In this document: in pieces, positions 16,856 through 26,290 of the stretch
How positions within the stretch are numbered: position 1 is the first letter of the stretch
Layout of the letters: the number at the start of each line of letters is the position of its first letter
Source: Comamonadaceae bacterium
GTDB lineage: Bacteria; Pseudomonadota; Gammaproteobacteria; Burkholderiales; Burkholderiaceae_C
Length of the DNA stretch: 64,000 bases
Assembly: GCA_947373185.1 (NCBI GenBank)
Contig: CANBWP010000010.1
Span: 27,594 to 91,593, forward strand
Direction: 5' to 3'
Notes under the pieces: generated by a model
What the model saw: the letters and a program-made list of their open reading frames with translations, nothing else
The model's database searches: none
What the model was told of the DNA's origin: nothing
Translations under genes and position numbers: made by a program

Positions 16856-17602
16856 TCAGTCTGTGTAGCCATAGGATTTGATCAACGCTTTGGCTTGATC
16901 GCTCTTCAAAAAGGCCAACAATGCCAGGGCCGCAGGCTCGTTTTGACCTGCATTCAACAAAATGCCATCCTGCTGGATGGGCGAATACAGGTGCCCAGGT
17001 ACAACCCATGTCGAGCCTGGTGTGAGCTTGCCCTCTGTATAAATCTGCGACAAGGCCACAAAACCCAGTTGCGCATTTTCAGTGTGAATGAATTGATAGG
17101 TTTGTGCAATATTTTCACCCAGCACCCACTTTGGCTGAAGCTGCTGAAGAACACCAAGCTTGCGCATGACCTCGACTGCGGCGGCACCGTATGGGGCTAA
17201 TTTCGGATGGGCCAAAGCTATTTTTTGGAATTTCCCACTTTGAAGAATATCGCCTTTGCCATCCACCATGCCTGACTGCTTGCTCCACAAAACCAATTGA
17301 CCGACCGCATACGTCCAGCGTGTTCCGGCAACACCTAAACCTTCTTTTTCCAATAGCGCAGGCGTTTGATGGTCAGCAGCCAAGAACAGTTGAAAAGGAC
17401 CACCATGTTTGATTTGGGCATAAAAAGATCCCGTTGAACCAAACGAAAGCAAAACTTTGTGGCCGGTTTCAATTTCAAAGAGTTGGGCAATTTTTTGCAT
17501 CGGTGCTGTGAAATTCGAGGCGACCGCGACAAGCACTTGCGCCGCTTGGACTGACACCATGCTTGCCAAAAAGAGCACCGATGTCAGAAATTTAAGTATC
17601 AC
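16856..17602 (-). CDS. modA: Molybdate ABC transporter substrate-binding protein ModA
   Basis: A 248-residue periplasmic binding protein. The signal peptide ends near VQAAQ, and ModA landmarks are VAVASNFTAPMQKIA, FGSTGSFYAQIKHGGPFQLFLAADH and VGQLVLWSK. It binds molybdate or tungstate for uptake. No modB or modC follows, so the membrane and ATPase subunits must be elsewhere. It begins with GTG (17602), 12 nt after the fdsA stop, so it is probably co-transcribed with formate dehydrogenase to supply molybdenum for that enzyme. Confidence 0.93.
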   Translation of the reverse strand: MILKFLTSVLFLASMVSVQAAQVLVAVASNFTAPMQKIAQLFEIETGHKVLLSFGSTGSFYAQIKHGGPFQLFLAADHQTPALLEKEGLGVAGTRWTYAVGQLVLWSKQSGMVDGKGDILQSGKFQKIALAHPKLAPYGAAAVEVMRKLGVLQQLQPKWVLGENIAQTYQFIHTENAQLGFVALSQIYTEGKLTPGSTWVVPGHLYSPIQQDGILLNAGQNEPAALALLAFLKSDQAKALIKSYGYTD

Positions 17603-17614
17603 TTGAAGCCCACC

Positions 17615-20515
17615 TTATTTGCTTGTTGCAGTTGTGAATGCATGTTCAAAAAAACCACCATGTGAAGGCAAAACACCCCCCGCTTTGATGGCAACCGCGC
17701 AGTACTTGAATTCAGGAATTTTCCCAACGGGGTCAAGCGCTGCGTTGGTCATCAAATTAGCAGCCGCTTCGTAATATGCAAAAGGAACAAACACCGCACC
17801 TTGGGGCGTGCCATCATCTCGTCGCACATGAAGCGTGACGTGTCCACGACGCGAGGCAATGGTGATGACATCCCCTGCCCCCAGCTTCAAACGCTGCAAG
17901 TCAGCGCCGCACATCGACGCAGTTGCCAAGGGTTCAAGGGCATCCAACACGGTGGCCCGACGCGTCATGCTGCCGGTGTGCCAGTGTTCGAGTTGACGCC
18001 CTGTCATCAAGACAAAGGGAAAGTCAGCATCAGGCCGTTCGTTGGCTGGGATGATATCGGCTGGAACCAAGTGGACACGCCCATCCGGCGTATCGAAATG
18101 TGAAACGAACACCGTGGCCGAACCTGGATCGTCTTCGCTCAAACAAGGATACGTCACACTGGATTCACGCTGCAATCGATCCCATGTAATGCCACTGATG
18201 GCAGTGTGCATGGCCTGACGCATTTCGTCATAAACTGCCGCAACACCATGGTGTTCACCAAGGTAATGCCAATCCAGTCCCATGCCTTTCGCAATTTGTT
18301 GAATGATCCACAAATCAGCTTTGGCCTGACCCGGTGCTTCAACAGCCTGCTTGCCCAATTGAACCATTCGGTCTGTGTTGCTGACTGTGCCTGTTTTTTC
18401 GGGCCATGCGGAGGCAGGTAACACCACATCGGCCAACCAGGCCGTTTCGGTCATGAAGATGTCCTGCACCACCAAATGCTCAAGCGAAGCCAAGGCATGA
18501 CGGGCATGGTTCAAATCTGGATCGCTCATGGCGGGGTTCTCACCCATGACGTACATGCCTCGAATTTTGTGCGGGTCCGTGTCACTTGCCAAAATTTTGT
18601 CCATGATCTCAACCACCGTATAGCCTGGTTGATCATCTAAGGGAACATCCCAAAACTTTTCAAACCATTCGTGTGCCGCTTTGTCCGTCACGCGTTGGTA
18701 ATTGGGATACATCATCGGAATGAGTCCGGCATCACTGGCGCCCTGGACGTTGTTTTGCCCACGCAGGGGATGCAAACCCGAACCAGGCTTGCCTATTTGG
18801 CCTGTCACACTGACCAAGGCGATCAGGCAGCGGGCATTGTCAGTGCCGTGAACGTGCTGACTCACGCCCATGCCCCACAAAATCATGGCGCTTGGGGCGG
18901 TGGCAAATTCACGGGCCACTTCGCGCAGCGTCTCGGCTGGCACGCCACACACATCGGCCATGGCTTCTGGACTGTAGCCTTTGACGTTGTCTTTGAGCGC
19001 CTCAAAATTGCTGGCACGCTCACGGATGAAGGCTTCGTTCACCAAGCCTTCGTCAATGACGGTGTGAATCAACGCATTGAGCATGGCCACATCGGTGTCG
19101 GGTTTGAACTGCATCGTTCGCCATGCGTGTTTGCCGATGTCCGTCACACGCGGATCGGCCAAGACGATTTTGGCGCCACGCTTGGCCGCATTCTTCATCC
19201 AAGTGGCAGCGACAGGGTGATTGGCTGTGGGGTTAGATCCGATGATCAAGATCAGGGAAGCATTCGCCACGTCATTCACTTGATTGCTCACGGCCGCAGA
19301 GCCGACACCTTCAAGCAATGCAGCCACGCTGGAAGCGTGACACAAACGTGTGCAGTGATCAACATTGTTAGAACCAAAGCCAGTTCGCACCAATTTTTGA
19401 AACAAATAGGCTTCTTCATTACTGCCCTTGGCGGAACCAAAACCTGCCAAGGTCTTGTGACCATGCATGTCTCGCAAATGTTTGAGCTTGCCTGCGCCAA
19501 TCGCAAGCGCTTCTTCCCATGAAGCTTCGCGAAAAACGCTTGACCAATCCGCTGCGTTTTGATTCAGCAGCGCAATCGCTTCCGGGTCTTTGGGCACACC
19601 CGGTTTGCGTATGAGGGGCTTGGTCAGTCGCTGAGGGTTGTCAATGTAGTCAAAACCAAATCTGCCTTTGACACACAAACGGCCATGGTTCGCAGGTCCG
19701 TCGCGCCCTGCCACGCTGACAATTTTGTTGTCCTTGACTTTGTAGCTGAGCAAGCAGCCCACGCCACAAAATGGGCAGACAGAATCGACGGTCTTGTCAA
19801 TGGCTTGCGAACCCATCAGCGATTTAGGCATGAGTGCGCCCGTTGGACATGCTTGCACACACTCACCGCAGCCCACGCAAGTGCTGTCGCTCATGGCCAC
19901 GTTCAAATCAAACACAATTCGGCTCTGCGCGCCGCGGTTGGCATAGCCAATCACATCGTTCACTTGTTCTTCGCGGCATGCCCGGACACAACGATTGCAT
20001 TGAATACATGCGTCCAAATTGACGGCCATGGCAGGATGAGACACATCACATGGCACTGCTTCGCGTCGCAAGGCCCGAAGTTCTGGCCGCACCGTGACAC
20101 CCAAACGATCAGCCCATTCACTCAATTCACCATGCTGACCCGCGACCTGTTGCGCAGGAACGGTTTCAACTTGATCGTTCCACTTATGACCGGTTTCCGG
20201 CATGTCAGACAACAGCATTTCAAGAACCATTTTTTGGCTTTTGATGGCGCGTTCACTGATCAAGACCTGAAGCCCCGCCTTGGCCGTGCGGCAACAACTT
20301 GGCGCCAAGCTGCGTTCACCCTCAATTTCGACAACACAGGCGCGACAATTGCCATCAGGACGCAGACCATCGCTGTGGCAAAGGTGGGGAATGTCAAAGC
20401 CATGGCGCTGCGCTGCCTTCAAAAGGCTCTCACCTTCCAAGGCAAGTACGGATGTTTGATTGATCTTGAACTCAACCCTCGCATTCAAACTTGCTTCGAG
20501 ATTGCGCGCACTCAT
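17615..20515 (-). CDS. fdsA: NAD-dependent formate dehydrogenase, molybdenum alpha subunit
   Basis: A 966-residue catalytic subunit that oxidises formate to CO2 in the cytoplasm. Domains in order: N-terminal [2Fe-2S] (CHSDGLRPDGNCRACVVEIEG), a His/Cys cluster, a two-[4Fe-4S] ferredoxin domain (CIQCNRCVRACREEQ and CVGCGECVQACPTGAL), the CPFCGVGC cluster of the molybdopterin fold, and the Mo-ligand cysteine followed by His in TRLCHASSVAALLEG. The C-terminal dinucleotide-binding domain ends near 940. It abuts the FdsB stop with no spacer. No fdsD, fdsC or fdhD homologue is in the window. Confidence 0.94.
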   Translation of the reverse strand: MSARNLEASLNARVEFKINQTSVLALEGESLLKAAQRHGFDIPHLCHSDGLRPDGNCRACVVEIEGERSLAPSCCRTAKAGLQVLISERAIKSQKMVLEMLLSDMPETGHKWNDQVETVPAQQVAGQHGELSEWADRLGVTVRPELRALRREAVPCDVSHPAMAVNLDACIQCNRCVRACREEQVNDVIGYANRGAQSRIVFDLNVAMSDSTCVGCGECVQACPTGALMPKSLMGSQAIDKTVDSVCPFCGVGCLLSYKVKDNKIVSVAGRDGPANHGRLCVKGRFGFDYIDNPQRLTKPLIRKPGVPKDPEAIALLNQNAADWSSVFREASWEEALAIGAGKLKHLRDMHGHKTLAGFGSAKGSNEEAYLFQKLVRTGFGSNNVDHCTRLCHASSVAALLEGVGSAAVSNQVNDVANASLILIIGSNPTANHPVAATWMKNAAKRGAKIVLADPRVTDIGKHAWRTMQFKPDTDVAMLNALIHTVIDEGLVNEAFIRERASNFEALKDNVKGYSPEAMADVCGVPAETLREVAREFATAPSAMILWGMGVSQHVHGTDNARCLIALVSVTGQIGKPGSGLHPLRGQNNVQGASDAGLIPMMYPNYQRVTDKAAHEWFEKFWDVPLDDQPGYTVVEIMDKILASDTDPHKIRGMYVMGENPAMSDPDLNHARHALASLEHLVVQDIFMTETAWLADVVLPASAWPEKTGTVSNTDRMVQLGKQAVEAPGQAKADLWIIQQIAKGMGLDWHYLGEHHGVAAVYDEMRQAMHTAISGITWDRLQRESSVTYPCLSEDDPGSATVFVSHFDTPDGRVHLVPADIIPANERPDADFPFVLMTGRQLEHWHTGSMTRRATVLDALEPLATASMCGADLQRLKLGAGDVITIASRRGHVTLHVRRDDGTPQGAVFVPFAYYEAAANLMTNAALDPVGKIPEFKYCAVAIKAGGVLPSHGGFFEHAFTTATSK

Positions 20516-22387
20516 TTATGCAATTTCCTGTGAAAAATAAGTTAGAACAGTTCGAACTGGATTGGGCGCAGCTTGACCCAATCCACAAATTGAGGCATCG
20601 ACCATGACCTGGCTCAAGTCCTCCAAAGTAGCCCTGTCCCAAGTGCTGGCCTGCATCAGTTGAGCTGCCTTGGCCGTTCCCACACGACAGGGGGTGCACT
20701 GCCCACAACTTTCGTGCGCAAAAAAATTCATCATATTTTGTGCGGCTTGACGGGCTGAATCGTGTTGACTCAACACAATCACGGCTGCCGAGCCGATGAA
20801 GCAACCGTAAGGCTGCAAAGTGTCAAAGTCCAGTGGAATGTCATTCAAATGAGCTGGCAAAATGCCGCCCGACGCGCCGCCAGGCAAGTAGGCATAGAGT
20901 TGATGCCCTTGAAGCATGCCTCCGCAATATTCATCGATCAACTCTTGAATGCTGATACCTGCCGGGGCGAGCTTGACACCTGGCTTCTTGACACGGCCAC
21001 TGACACTGAAACTGCGCAACCCCTTGCGGCCCTGTCGACCAAAACCGCTGAACCAGTCGGGGCCTTTGTGAACAATGTCACGCACCCAATAGAGCGTTTC
21101 GAAATTGTGTTCCAGTGTAGGTCGCCCAAACAAGCCTACCTCTGCGATGTAAGGCGGCCGCATTCGCGGTTCACCGCGTTTGCCTTCGATGCTTTCAATC
21201 ATGGCGGACTCTTCTCCGCAGATGTAAGCACCGGCCCCTCTGCGCAATTCGATGCGTGGGAGTGGAAATGGCAAAGCCGCGTCCAACAGCGCTAACTCTT
21301 GGGTCAGCAACTCGCGGCAACCGTGGTATTCGTCACGCAAATAAATATAAACCGCTTCAATGCCAACCACATAGGCGGCAAGCAACATGCCTTCCAAAAA
21401 TCGATGCGGATCTCTTTCAAGATAAGTCCGGTCTTTGAAAGTGCCCGGCTCACCTTCGTCGATGTTCACCGCCATCAGTTTTGGAGCGGCTTGAGATTGA
21501 ACAATACGCCACTTTCTTCCCGCAGGAAAACCTGCGCCCCCCAGACCTCGAAGACCGGAATTCTCCATGGCATGGAGAACTTGTTCGGCCGACATCTGAC
21601 CCGCATGCAGGGCTTTGATCAATGCATAACCGCCCTCTGCTTGATAGTCTTTCAAGCCGATGTAATCAGGCCAACTCGCTTGTGTCTGCTGTTTGGCCAC
21701 AGCATCCGTGACTGAATCGAGGGTGGCAAAAGGAAGGGCATTTTGATGTACGACAACCACGGGGGCTTGTTCGCAACGCCCCACACAAGGGGCCGACAGC
21801 ACACGGACAAGCGACCCATTATTTGTCGGGTTCAACAACTGGGGCAATTTGGCCAACAATTTTTGGGCCCCCGATAACTCGCAACTGAGTCCCTCGCAAA
21901 CGCGGACAGTCAGTGCCGGCACAGCGTCATCGTCTCTCACCACCTCAAAGTGATGGTAGAACGTGGCCACTTCATAGACTTCAGCCATCGCCAAGTTCAT
22001 CTCTTTGGCCAAGGCCGCCAAGTGCCGATCGTGCAAACACCGGTATGCGTCATTCAGGCGGTGCAAATGTTCAATCAACAAATCCCGCCGGTGCGGCGGT
22101 GGACCCAGCAATGCTCGGACTTCTTGTAGAGAGACCTCGTCCACTTGACGCCCCTTGAGTTTGCTCTGCCTTTGAATCGTCTTGCGCACTTGGTCGAGCG
22201 TCGCCAGCGTTTCAACATGCAGGGCTTGGGGGACTGAGTCCGTCCGACTTCGCTCAGGTTTAAAATCAGGTTCGGACATGTTGTTTTGACGTACAGGTGA
22301 CTTGCAAATGGGCGTTTTCCTCATGCGAGTCAGTTGTTTTGCCATCTCCTTGTAGCTTTGAGGCCTTGCTTGAAAAGTAGCACTCAC
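20516..22387 (-). CDS. fdsB: NAD-dependent formate dehydrogenase, fused gamma-beta (FdsG-FdsB) subunit
   Basis: One polypeptide of up to 623 residues joins a NuoE/FdsG-like [2Fe-2S] domain (AEVYEVATFYHHF, VCEGLSCELSG, SAPCVGRCEQAP) to a NuoF/FdsB-like FMN-NAD-[4Fe-4S] domain (GLRGLGGAGFPAGRKW, AVNIDEGEPGTFKDR, GAGAYICGEESAMIESIEG, ESCGQCTPCRVG). It passes electrons from FdsA to NAD+. The fusion resembles FDH1 beta of Methylorubrum; in Cupriavidus the two are separate. The start is uncertain: GTG 22387, ATG 22345 (AAGGAG abuts it) or ATG 22279 (best domain fit) are possible. Confidence 0.92.
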   Translation of the reverse strand: MSATFQARPQSYKEMAKQLTRMRKTPICKSPVRQNNMSEPDFKPERSRTDSVPQALHVETLATLDQVRKTIQRQSKLKGRQVDEVSLQEVRALLGPPPHRRDLLIEHLHRLNDAYRCLHDRHLAALAKEMNLAMAEVYEVATFYHHFEVVRDDDAVPALTVRVCEGLSCELSGAQKLLAKLPQLLNPTNNGSLVRVLSAPCVGRCEQAPVVVVHQNALPFATLDSVTDAVAKQQTQASWPDYIGLKDYQAEGGYALIKALHAGQMSAEQVLHAMENSGLRGLGGAGFPAGRKWRIVQSQAAPKLMAVNIDEGEPGTFKDRTYLERDPHRFLEGMLLAAYVVGIEAVYIYLRDEYHGCRELLTQELALLDAALPFPLPRIELRRGAGAYICGEESAMIESIEGKRGEPRMRPPYIAEVGLFGRPTLEHNFETLYWVRDIVHKGPDWFSGFGRQGRKGLRSFSVSGRVKKPGVKLAPAGISIQELIDEYCGGMLQGHQLYAYLPGGASGGILPAHLNDIPLDFDTLQPYGCFIGSAAVIVLSQHDSARQAAQNMMNFFAHESCGQCTPCRVGTAKAAQLMQASTWDRATLEDLSQVMVDASICGLGQAAPNPVRTVLTYFSQEIA

Positions 22388-22520
22388 GTATGCTTTCGTG
22401 CACCGAAGGATTTTATGATGGCGCGCCTCTGATTTGGCTAAATGCGCTGATCTGTGTCTGTCGTTTGGGCTTTTTGTCTTGAAAAGTCCACGAATTGAAT
22501 GGAATGATTTGAGTTTACAT

Positions 22521-22832
22521 ATGCATCAATATTCTCTGGCAGCGTTGCTGCTGATCAGCGCTATGCCACAGGCCATGGCTCAAACGCCTTCGATCGACCC
22601 GCTCCAAAGCCGCAGCTGGGCCGCTGGCTGTGCCAATTGTCATGGCACCAATGGTCGCGCTGAAGCAGGCATGGAGCCTTTGGCCGGCTTGAACAAAGAC
22701 GACATCGTGCGAAAAATGCTGGATTTCAAATCAGGCCGCAGACCCGCGACAGTCATGCACCAATTGGCCAAGGGTTACAGCGATGCGCAAATTAACGCCA
22801 TTGCTGCCTACTTTGCGGCACAAAAGAAATAA
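22521..22832 (+). CDS. fccA: Monohaem cytochrome c subunit of flavocytochrome c sulfide dehydrogenase
   Basis: A 103-residue periplasmic c-type cytochrome: signal peptide to about AMAQ, one haem motif CANCHG and a C-terminal AINAIAAYFAAQ helix of class I cytochromes. It stands 9 nt before the flavoprotein subunit, which identifies it as the haem partner that takes electrons from sulfide oxidation. The second haem of the Allochromatium subunit is missing, as in many short FccA proteins. The ATG at 22521 gives the signal peptide directly; longer in-frame starts are unlikely. Confidence 0.88.
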   Translation: MHQYSLAALLLISAMPQAMAQTPSIDPLQSRSWAAGCANCHGTNGRAEAGMEPLAGLNKDDIVRKMLDFKSGRRPATVMHQLAKGYSDAQINAIAAYFAAQKK

Positions 22833-22841
22833 GAGGCTGGA

Positions 22842-24125
22842 ATGAAACGTCGTCAATTTTTACAAACAGCTTCTGCCACCTCCGCCTTGGGTGCGGTGGG
22901 CTTGATCTCTGGATGCGCGGCCTTGGGGGGCGGTGCGGCCCCCAAAGTGGTGGTCGTAGGAGGTGGTTATGGTGGCGCCACGGCGGCCAAATACGTTCGC
23001 ATGTGGTCAGATGACGGCATCGATGTCACCCTCATTGAGCCCAACCCCAATTTCATTTCATGTCCCATTTCTAATTTGGTCATTGGCGGCAGCAAAACCA
23101 TCGATGACATCACCACATCCTATGACAACTTGGTCAAACGACATGGCGTCAAATTGGTCAAGGACTTTGTCACCCAAGTGGACCCCGACAAACGTCTGGT
23201 GAAGCTGGCCAGTGGCCTGGAACTCTCCTACGACCGTTTGATTTTGTCGCCAGGCGTAGACTTTATGTTTGACGCCCTGCCCGGTCTGAACAAGCCAAAT
23301 GCCAAAGAAACGGTTTTGCATGCTTGGAAAGCAGGCGCACAAACGGTGGCACTGCGCAAACAACTTGAAGCCATGCCAGACGGCGGCGTCTACGCATTGG
23401 CCATCCCCTTGGCGCCCTACCGCTGCCCCCCCGGCCCTTACGAGAGAGCCTGTCAAGTCGCCGACTACTTTCGTCAAAACAAGCCCAAGAGCAAAGTGCT
23501 CATTTTGGATGCCAACGATGACGTCACTTCCAAGGGTCCCTTGTTTAAAAAAGCCTGGACTGAACGCTACAAAGGCATGGTCGAATACCGCAGCAAACAC
23601 ACCGCGGTCGATGTGGACGCAAGCACCAACACACTCAAATTTGAATTCAATGACGACGTCAAAGCCAATGTCTTGAATGTCATCCCGCCCATGCGCGCTG
23701 GTGACATTGCGGTCAAGTCTGGCCTGGCCACAGCCAACAAGCGCTGGTGTGAAGTTGACTTTCTCACCTTTGAATCCAAAGTAGCGCCCAATGTCCATGT
23801 TTTAGGCGATTCCATACAAATTGCACCAGCAATGCCTAAGTCTGGACACATGGCCAATCAACATGGCAAAACTTGTGCGGCTGCGGTGGTGGCTTTGTTG
23901 AGTGGTCAAACACCGAATCAAATGCCCATCTACAACAACACGTGCTACAGCTTTGTCAGCGCTGACGAAGTGGTCCACGTCGCCAGTGTGCATGCTTACG
24001 ACGTAGAAAAGAAAACCATGTTGGCAGTGCCTGGTTCTGGCGGCGTTTCAAGTGCCGCGAATGAATTGGAAGGTCGCTACGCCATGCTTTGGGCAAAGAA
24101 CATATGGGCTGACACACTGGCCTGA
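22842..24125 (+). CDS. fccB: Flavocytochrome c sulfide dehydrogenase, flavoprotein subunit
   Basis: A 427-residue periplasmic FAD protein oxidising sulfide to sulfur/polysulfide. The N-terminus is a Tat-type signal (MKRRQFLQTAS) leading into a lipobox-like ISGC. FAD-binding VVVVGGGYGGATAAKYV follows, then the two redox cysteines in YRCPPGPYERAC and NNTCYSFVSADE, and the family C-terminal domain. It sits between the cytochrome subunit and soxYZ with short gaps, forming a four-gene sulfur-oxidation unit. Confidence 0.94.
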   Translation: MKRRQFLQTASATSALGAVGLISGCAALGGGAAPKVVVVGGGYGGATAAKYVRMWSDDGIDVTLIEPNPNFISCPISNLVIGGSKTIDDITTSYDNLVKRHGVKLVKDFVTQVDPDKRLVKLASGLELSYDRLILSPGVDFMFDALPGLNKPNAKETVLHAWKAGAQTVALRKQLEAMPDGGVYALAIPLAPYRCPPGPYERACQVADYFRQNKPKSKVLILDANDDVTSKGPLFKKAWTERYKGMVEYRSKHTAVDVDASTNTLKFEFNDDVKANVLNVIPPMRAGDIAVKSGLATANKRWCEVDFLTFESKVAPNVHVLGDSIQIAPAMPKSGHMANQHGKTCAAAVVALLSGQTPNQMPIYNNTCYSFVSADEVVHVASVHAYDVEKKTMLAVPGSGGVSSAANELEGRYAMLWAKNIWADTLA

Positions 24126-24140
24126 TTCAGCTCACAGAAG

Positions 24141-24638
24141 ATGACCTTGCGCAAGCTCATTGATCATGGTGCTTTAGACACCCCCTTTCGCGAACGACGG
24201 GAGGCACTCCAGCTTGGCTTCAAATTGGCAGGTTTGCTGACATTGGCTGGCGTGTCGCCATTCGCAACCGCGGCTTACAACAAAGCCGCATTCGATGCCA
24301 AAAGTATTGCAGAAGCCGTCAAAGCGCAAGCAGCAGGGACACTCGCCGAAAGCAAAGACGTGGTGCTGACGGCACCTGACTACGCCGAGAATGGCGCATC
24401 TGTTGCCTTGAGCGTCAGCACCGCATTGAATGGTGTTAAAAAAATATTGCTTTTGATCGAAAAAAATCCAGCGGTATTGGCTGCCAGCTTTCAAGTCAGC
24501 GACAACATTGACGCCAGCCTCACGATTCGCGCCAAAATGAGCCAAACCTCCGATGTCTATGCCGTCGCACTCATGGCAGACGGCAAAGTCTTGTTCACCA
24601 AAAAAGAAGTCAAAGTCACCCTCGGTGGCTGCGGTTAA
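24141..24638 (+). CDS. soxY: Sulfur-carrier subunit SoxY
   Basis: A 165-residue periplasmic protein with a Tat-like N-terminus (RERREALQLGFKLAGLL), an Ig-like fold and the swinging-arm C-terminus GGCG whose cysteine carries the sulfur substrate. With SoxZ it forms the SoxYZ carrier of thiosulfate/sulfide oxidation. Only the carrier is encoded here; SoxAX, SoxB and SoxCD are not in the window. Placement 15 nt after fccB suggests that sulfur from sulfide dehydrogenase may be handed to SoxYZ. Confidence 0.93.
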   Translation: MTLRKLIDHGALDTPFRERREALQLGFKLAGLLTLAGVSPFATAAYNKAAFDAKSIAEAVKAQAAGTLAESKDVVLTAPDYAENGASVALSVSTALNGVKKILLLIEKNPAVLAASFQVSDNIDASLTIRAKMSQTSDVYAVALMADGKVLFTKKEVKVTLGGCG

Positions 24639-24643
24639 ATCGC

Positions 24644-24955
24644 ATGACAGAAGCCACACGCATCCGTACCCAAACAATGGGGGATAAAACCATTGTCCGT
24701 GTGCTCATGAGCCATGAGATGGAGAGCGGCCAACGCAAAGACGCGGCAGGCAAAATCGTCCCCGCTTGGTACATCCAAGAAGTGAGCGTGACCCTCAATG
24801 AGAAAATTGTATTGGTCGCTGAATTTGGTCCCTCCGTGTCCAAGAACCCTTACCTACAATTTGTGATCAAGAGCGCCAAATCGGGTGACAAACTGGCCCT
24901 GACTTGGAAAGACAACAAAGGCGAAGTGCGAACAGACTCTGCCCTGGTCAGCTAA
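24644..24955 (+). CDS. soxZ: Sulfur-carrier complex subunit SoxZ
   Basis: A 103-residue protein with SoxZ landmarks: RVLMSHEMESGQRKD, AWYIQEVSVTLN, GPSVSKNPYLQF and LALTWKDNKG. There is no signal peptide, in line with SoxZ export as a complex with Tat-dependent SoxY. The gap to soxY is 5 nt. Its TAA overlaps the stop codon of the convergent MFS gene by 4 nt, so the two transcription units end on each other without a terminator between them. Confidence 0.94.
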   Translation: MTEATRIRTQTMGDKTIVRVLMSHEMESGQRKDAAGKIVPAWYIQEVSVTLNEKIVLVAEFGPSVSKNPYLQFVIKSAKSGDKLALTWKDNKGEVRTDSALVS

Positions 24956-26163
24956 CTTTCCGATCCAATCTCACGCTGCCTTGCATCGGCATTTAAGAGG
25001 GGACGCAGCTTGAGCAATAGCAATAGACACATCAAACCAATCAGCGCACTTTCGCAAAAAGTGTAAACCGGGCCCCATTGGTCCCAAATGAATCCTGCCA
25101 TCCCACTTGCAATCAGCATGGCAAATCCAAGAACCAAATTGTACAAACCATAGGCCGTTCCTCGCAGTGAAGCGGGTGCAACGGCCGCAATCATCGTGGC
25201 CATCAAGCCCTGCGTCAGGCCCATGTGCAAGCCCCAAAATGCAACCCCGACCACGATGTAGGGCCACTCAGAACCCATGGCCAGAATCAAATTGGCTGAA
25301 ATCAAGGTCATGACCCCTAATACCAAAAGTTGCACGCGGCCTATGCGGTCAGAAAGTTCGCCCAAAGGATACGCACTCACAGCGTAAACCAGATTCATCT
25401 CCACCATGATCAATGGGACCAAGGCCATGGGAATACCCGATTCAAAAGCGCGAAGCACTAAAAAGGCATCACTGAAACGGGCCAAACCCAGGAGCGCCCC
25501 GACGGAAACGACCCATGCATAGCGAGCCCCCAACGATTTGATACTTTGACGATTCAATGGGTGAGTCGGCGCTTCGGGCATGGCGGTGTGAGGTTCTTTG
25601 ACCCACATCAAAAAAATCAGTGCCAGAAAAGCGGGTATGACAGCCAAGCCAAACACTGTTCGCACATCGGCAAGGCCAAAAGACAACAAAGCAACGGCGA
25701 TCAAGGGGCCCAAAAACGCTCCGACCGTATCCAGCGATTGTCGCAGCCCAAACGCGGCGCCTCTCATGTTGGAAGGCGTGATGTCAACAATGAGGGCATC
25801 GCGCGGCGCATCACGTACGCCTTTGCCCAATCGATCGAGCATGCGCGCACCCAAAATGACGGAGAGCGAGGTCGCGATCGGGAAGATTATTTTGGTCATC
25901 GCACTCAACGCATAACCAGCAACAGCCAAAGCTTTACGACGTCCCAAATAATCACTGAATGCACCCGAAAACACTTTGAGCATCAGCGCTGTGGACTCAC
26001 CCACCCCTTCTATCAGTCCTATTGTCATGACACTGGCACCCATGGTGGTCACCAAAAACATCGGCAATAAGCTGTGCACCATTTCGGAAGAGATGTCGGT
26101 CAACATGCTCACGAATCCAAGTACCCAAATACTGGATGGCATGTTTCGAATGGCATTCAACAT
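24952..26163 (-). CDS. MFS transporter
   Basis: A 403-residue membrane protein with about 12 predicted helices and MFS loop motifs GAFSDYLGRRKALAVAG (between helices 2 and 3) and LDRLGKGVRDAPRDALI. The sequence resembles a proteobacterial DHA-like exporter group of unknown substrate often found near metal-resistance or stress genes. ATG 26163 is chosen because TAAGGA lies 6 nt upstream; the frame runs on to a GTG at 26208 without support. It is divergent from uspA, and a copy of the 18-bp motif lies between them. Confidence 0.85.
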   Translation of the reverse strand: MLNAIRNMPSSIWVLGFVSMLTDISSEMVHSLLPMFLVTTMGASVMTIGLIEGVGESTALMLKVFSGAFSDYLGRRKALAVAGYALSAMTKIIFPIATSLSVILGARMLDRLGKGVRDAPRDALIVDITPSNMRGAAFGLRQSLDTVGAFLGPLIAVALLSFGLADVRTVFGLAVIPAFLALIFLMWVKEPHTAMPEAPTHPLNRQSIKSLGARYAWVVSVGALLGLARFSDAFLVLRAFESGIPMALVPLIMVEMNLVYAVSAYPLGELSDRIGRVQLLVLGVMTLISANLILAMGSEWPYIVVGVAFWGLHMGLTQGLMATMIAAVAPASLRGTAYGLYNLVLGFAMLIASGMAGFIWDQWGPVYTFCESALIGLMCLLLLLKLRPLLNADARQREIGSES

Positions 26164-26216
26164 CAAATTCCTTAGGTGGTCGATCTCATTGGAACACGCC
26201 CTGACCACTTCACTGT

Positions 26217-26234
26217 GTTAGAAAGCGAACAGAC
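26217..26234 (-). promoter_or_regulatory. Putative Crp/Fnr-regulon motif, site A
   Basis: On the minus strand this reads GTCTGTTCGCTTTCTAAC. It shares GTCTGTTCG with the sites at 29160 and 32176. It lies 57 bp before uspA and 54 bp before the divergent MFS gene. Confidence 0.4.
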
Positions 26235-26290
26235 ATTGCTTGGGCATCCATTCAAGATGTTCATTTTGATTTCAAGAAGGCGTCACGACC

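Noticed and set aside
18671..20533. Long plus-strand open frames opposite fdsA
   Set aside because: fdsA on the minus strand has clear domains throughout; the opposite frames show no family features and reflect codon bias.
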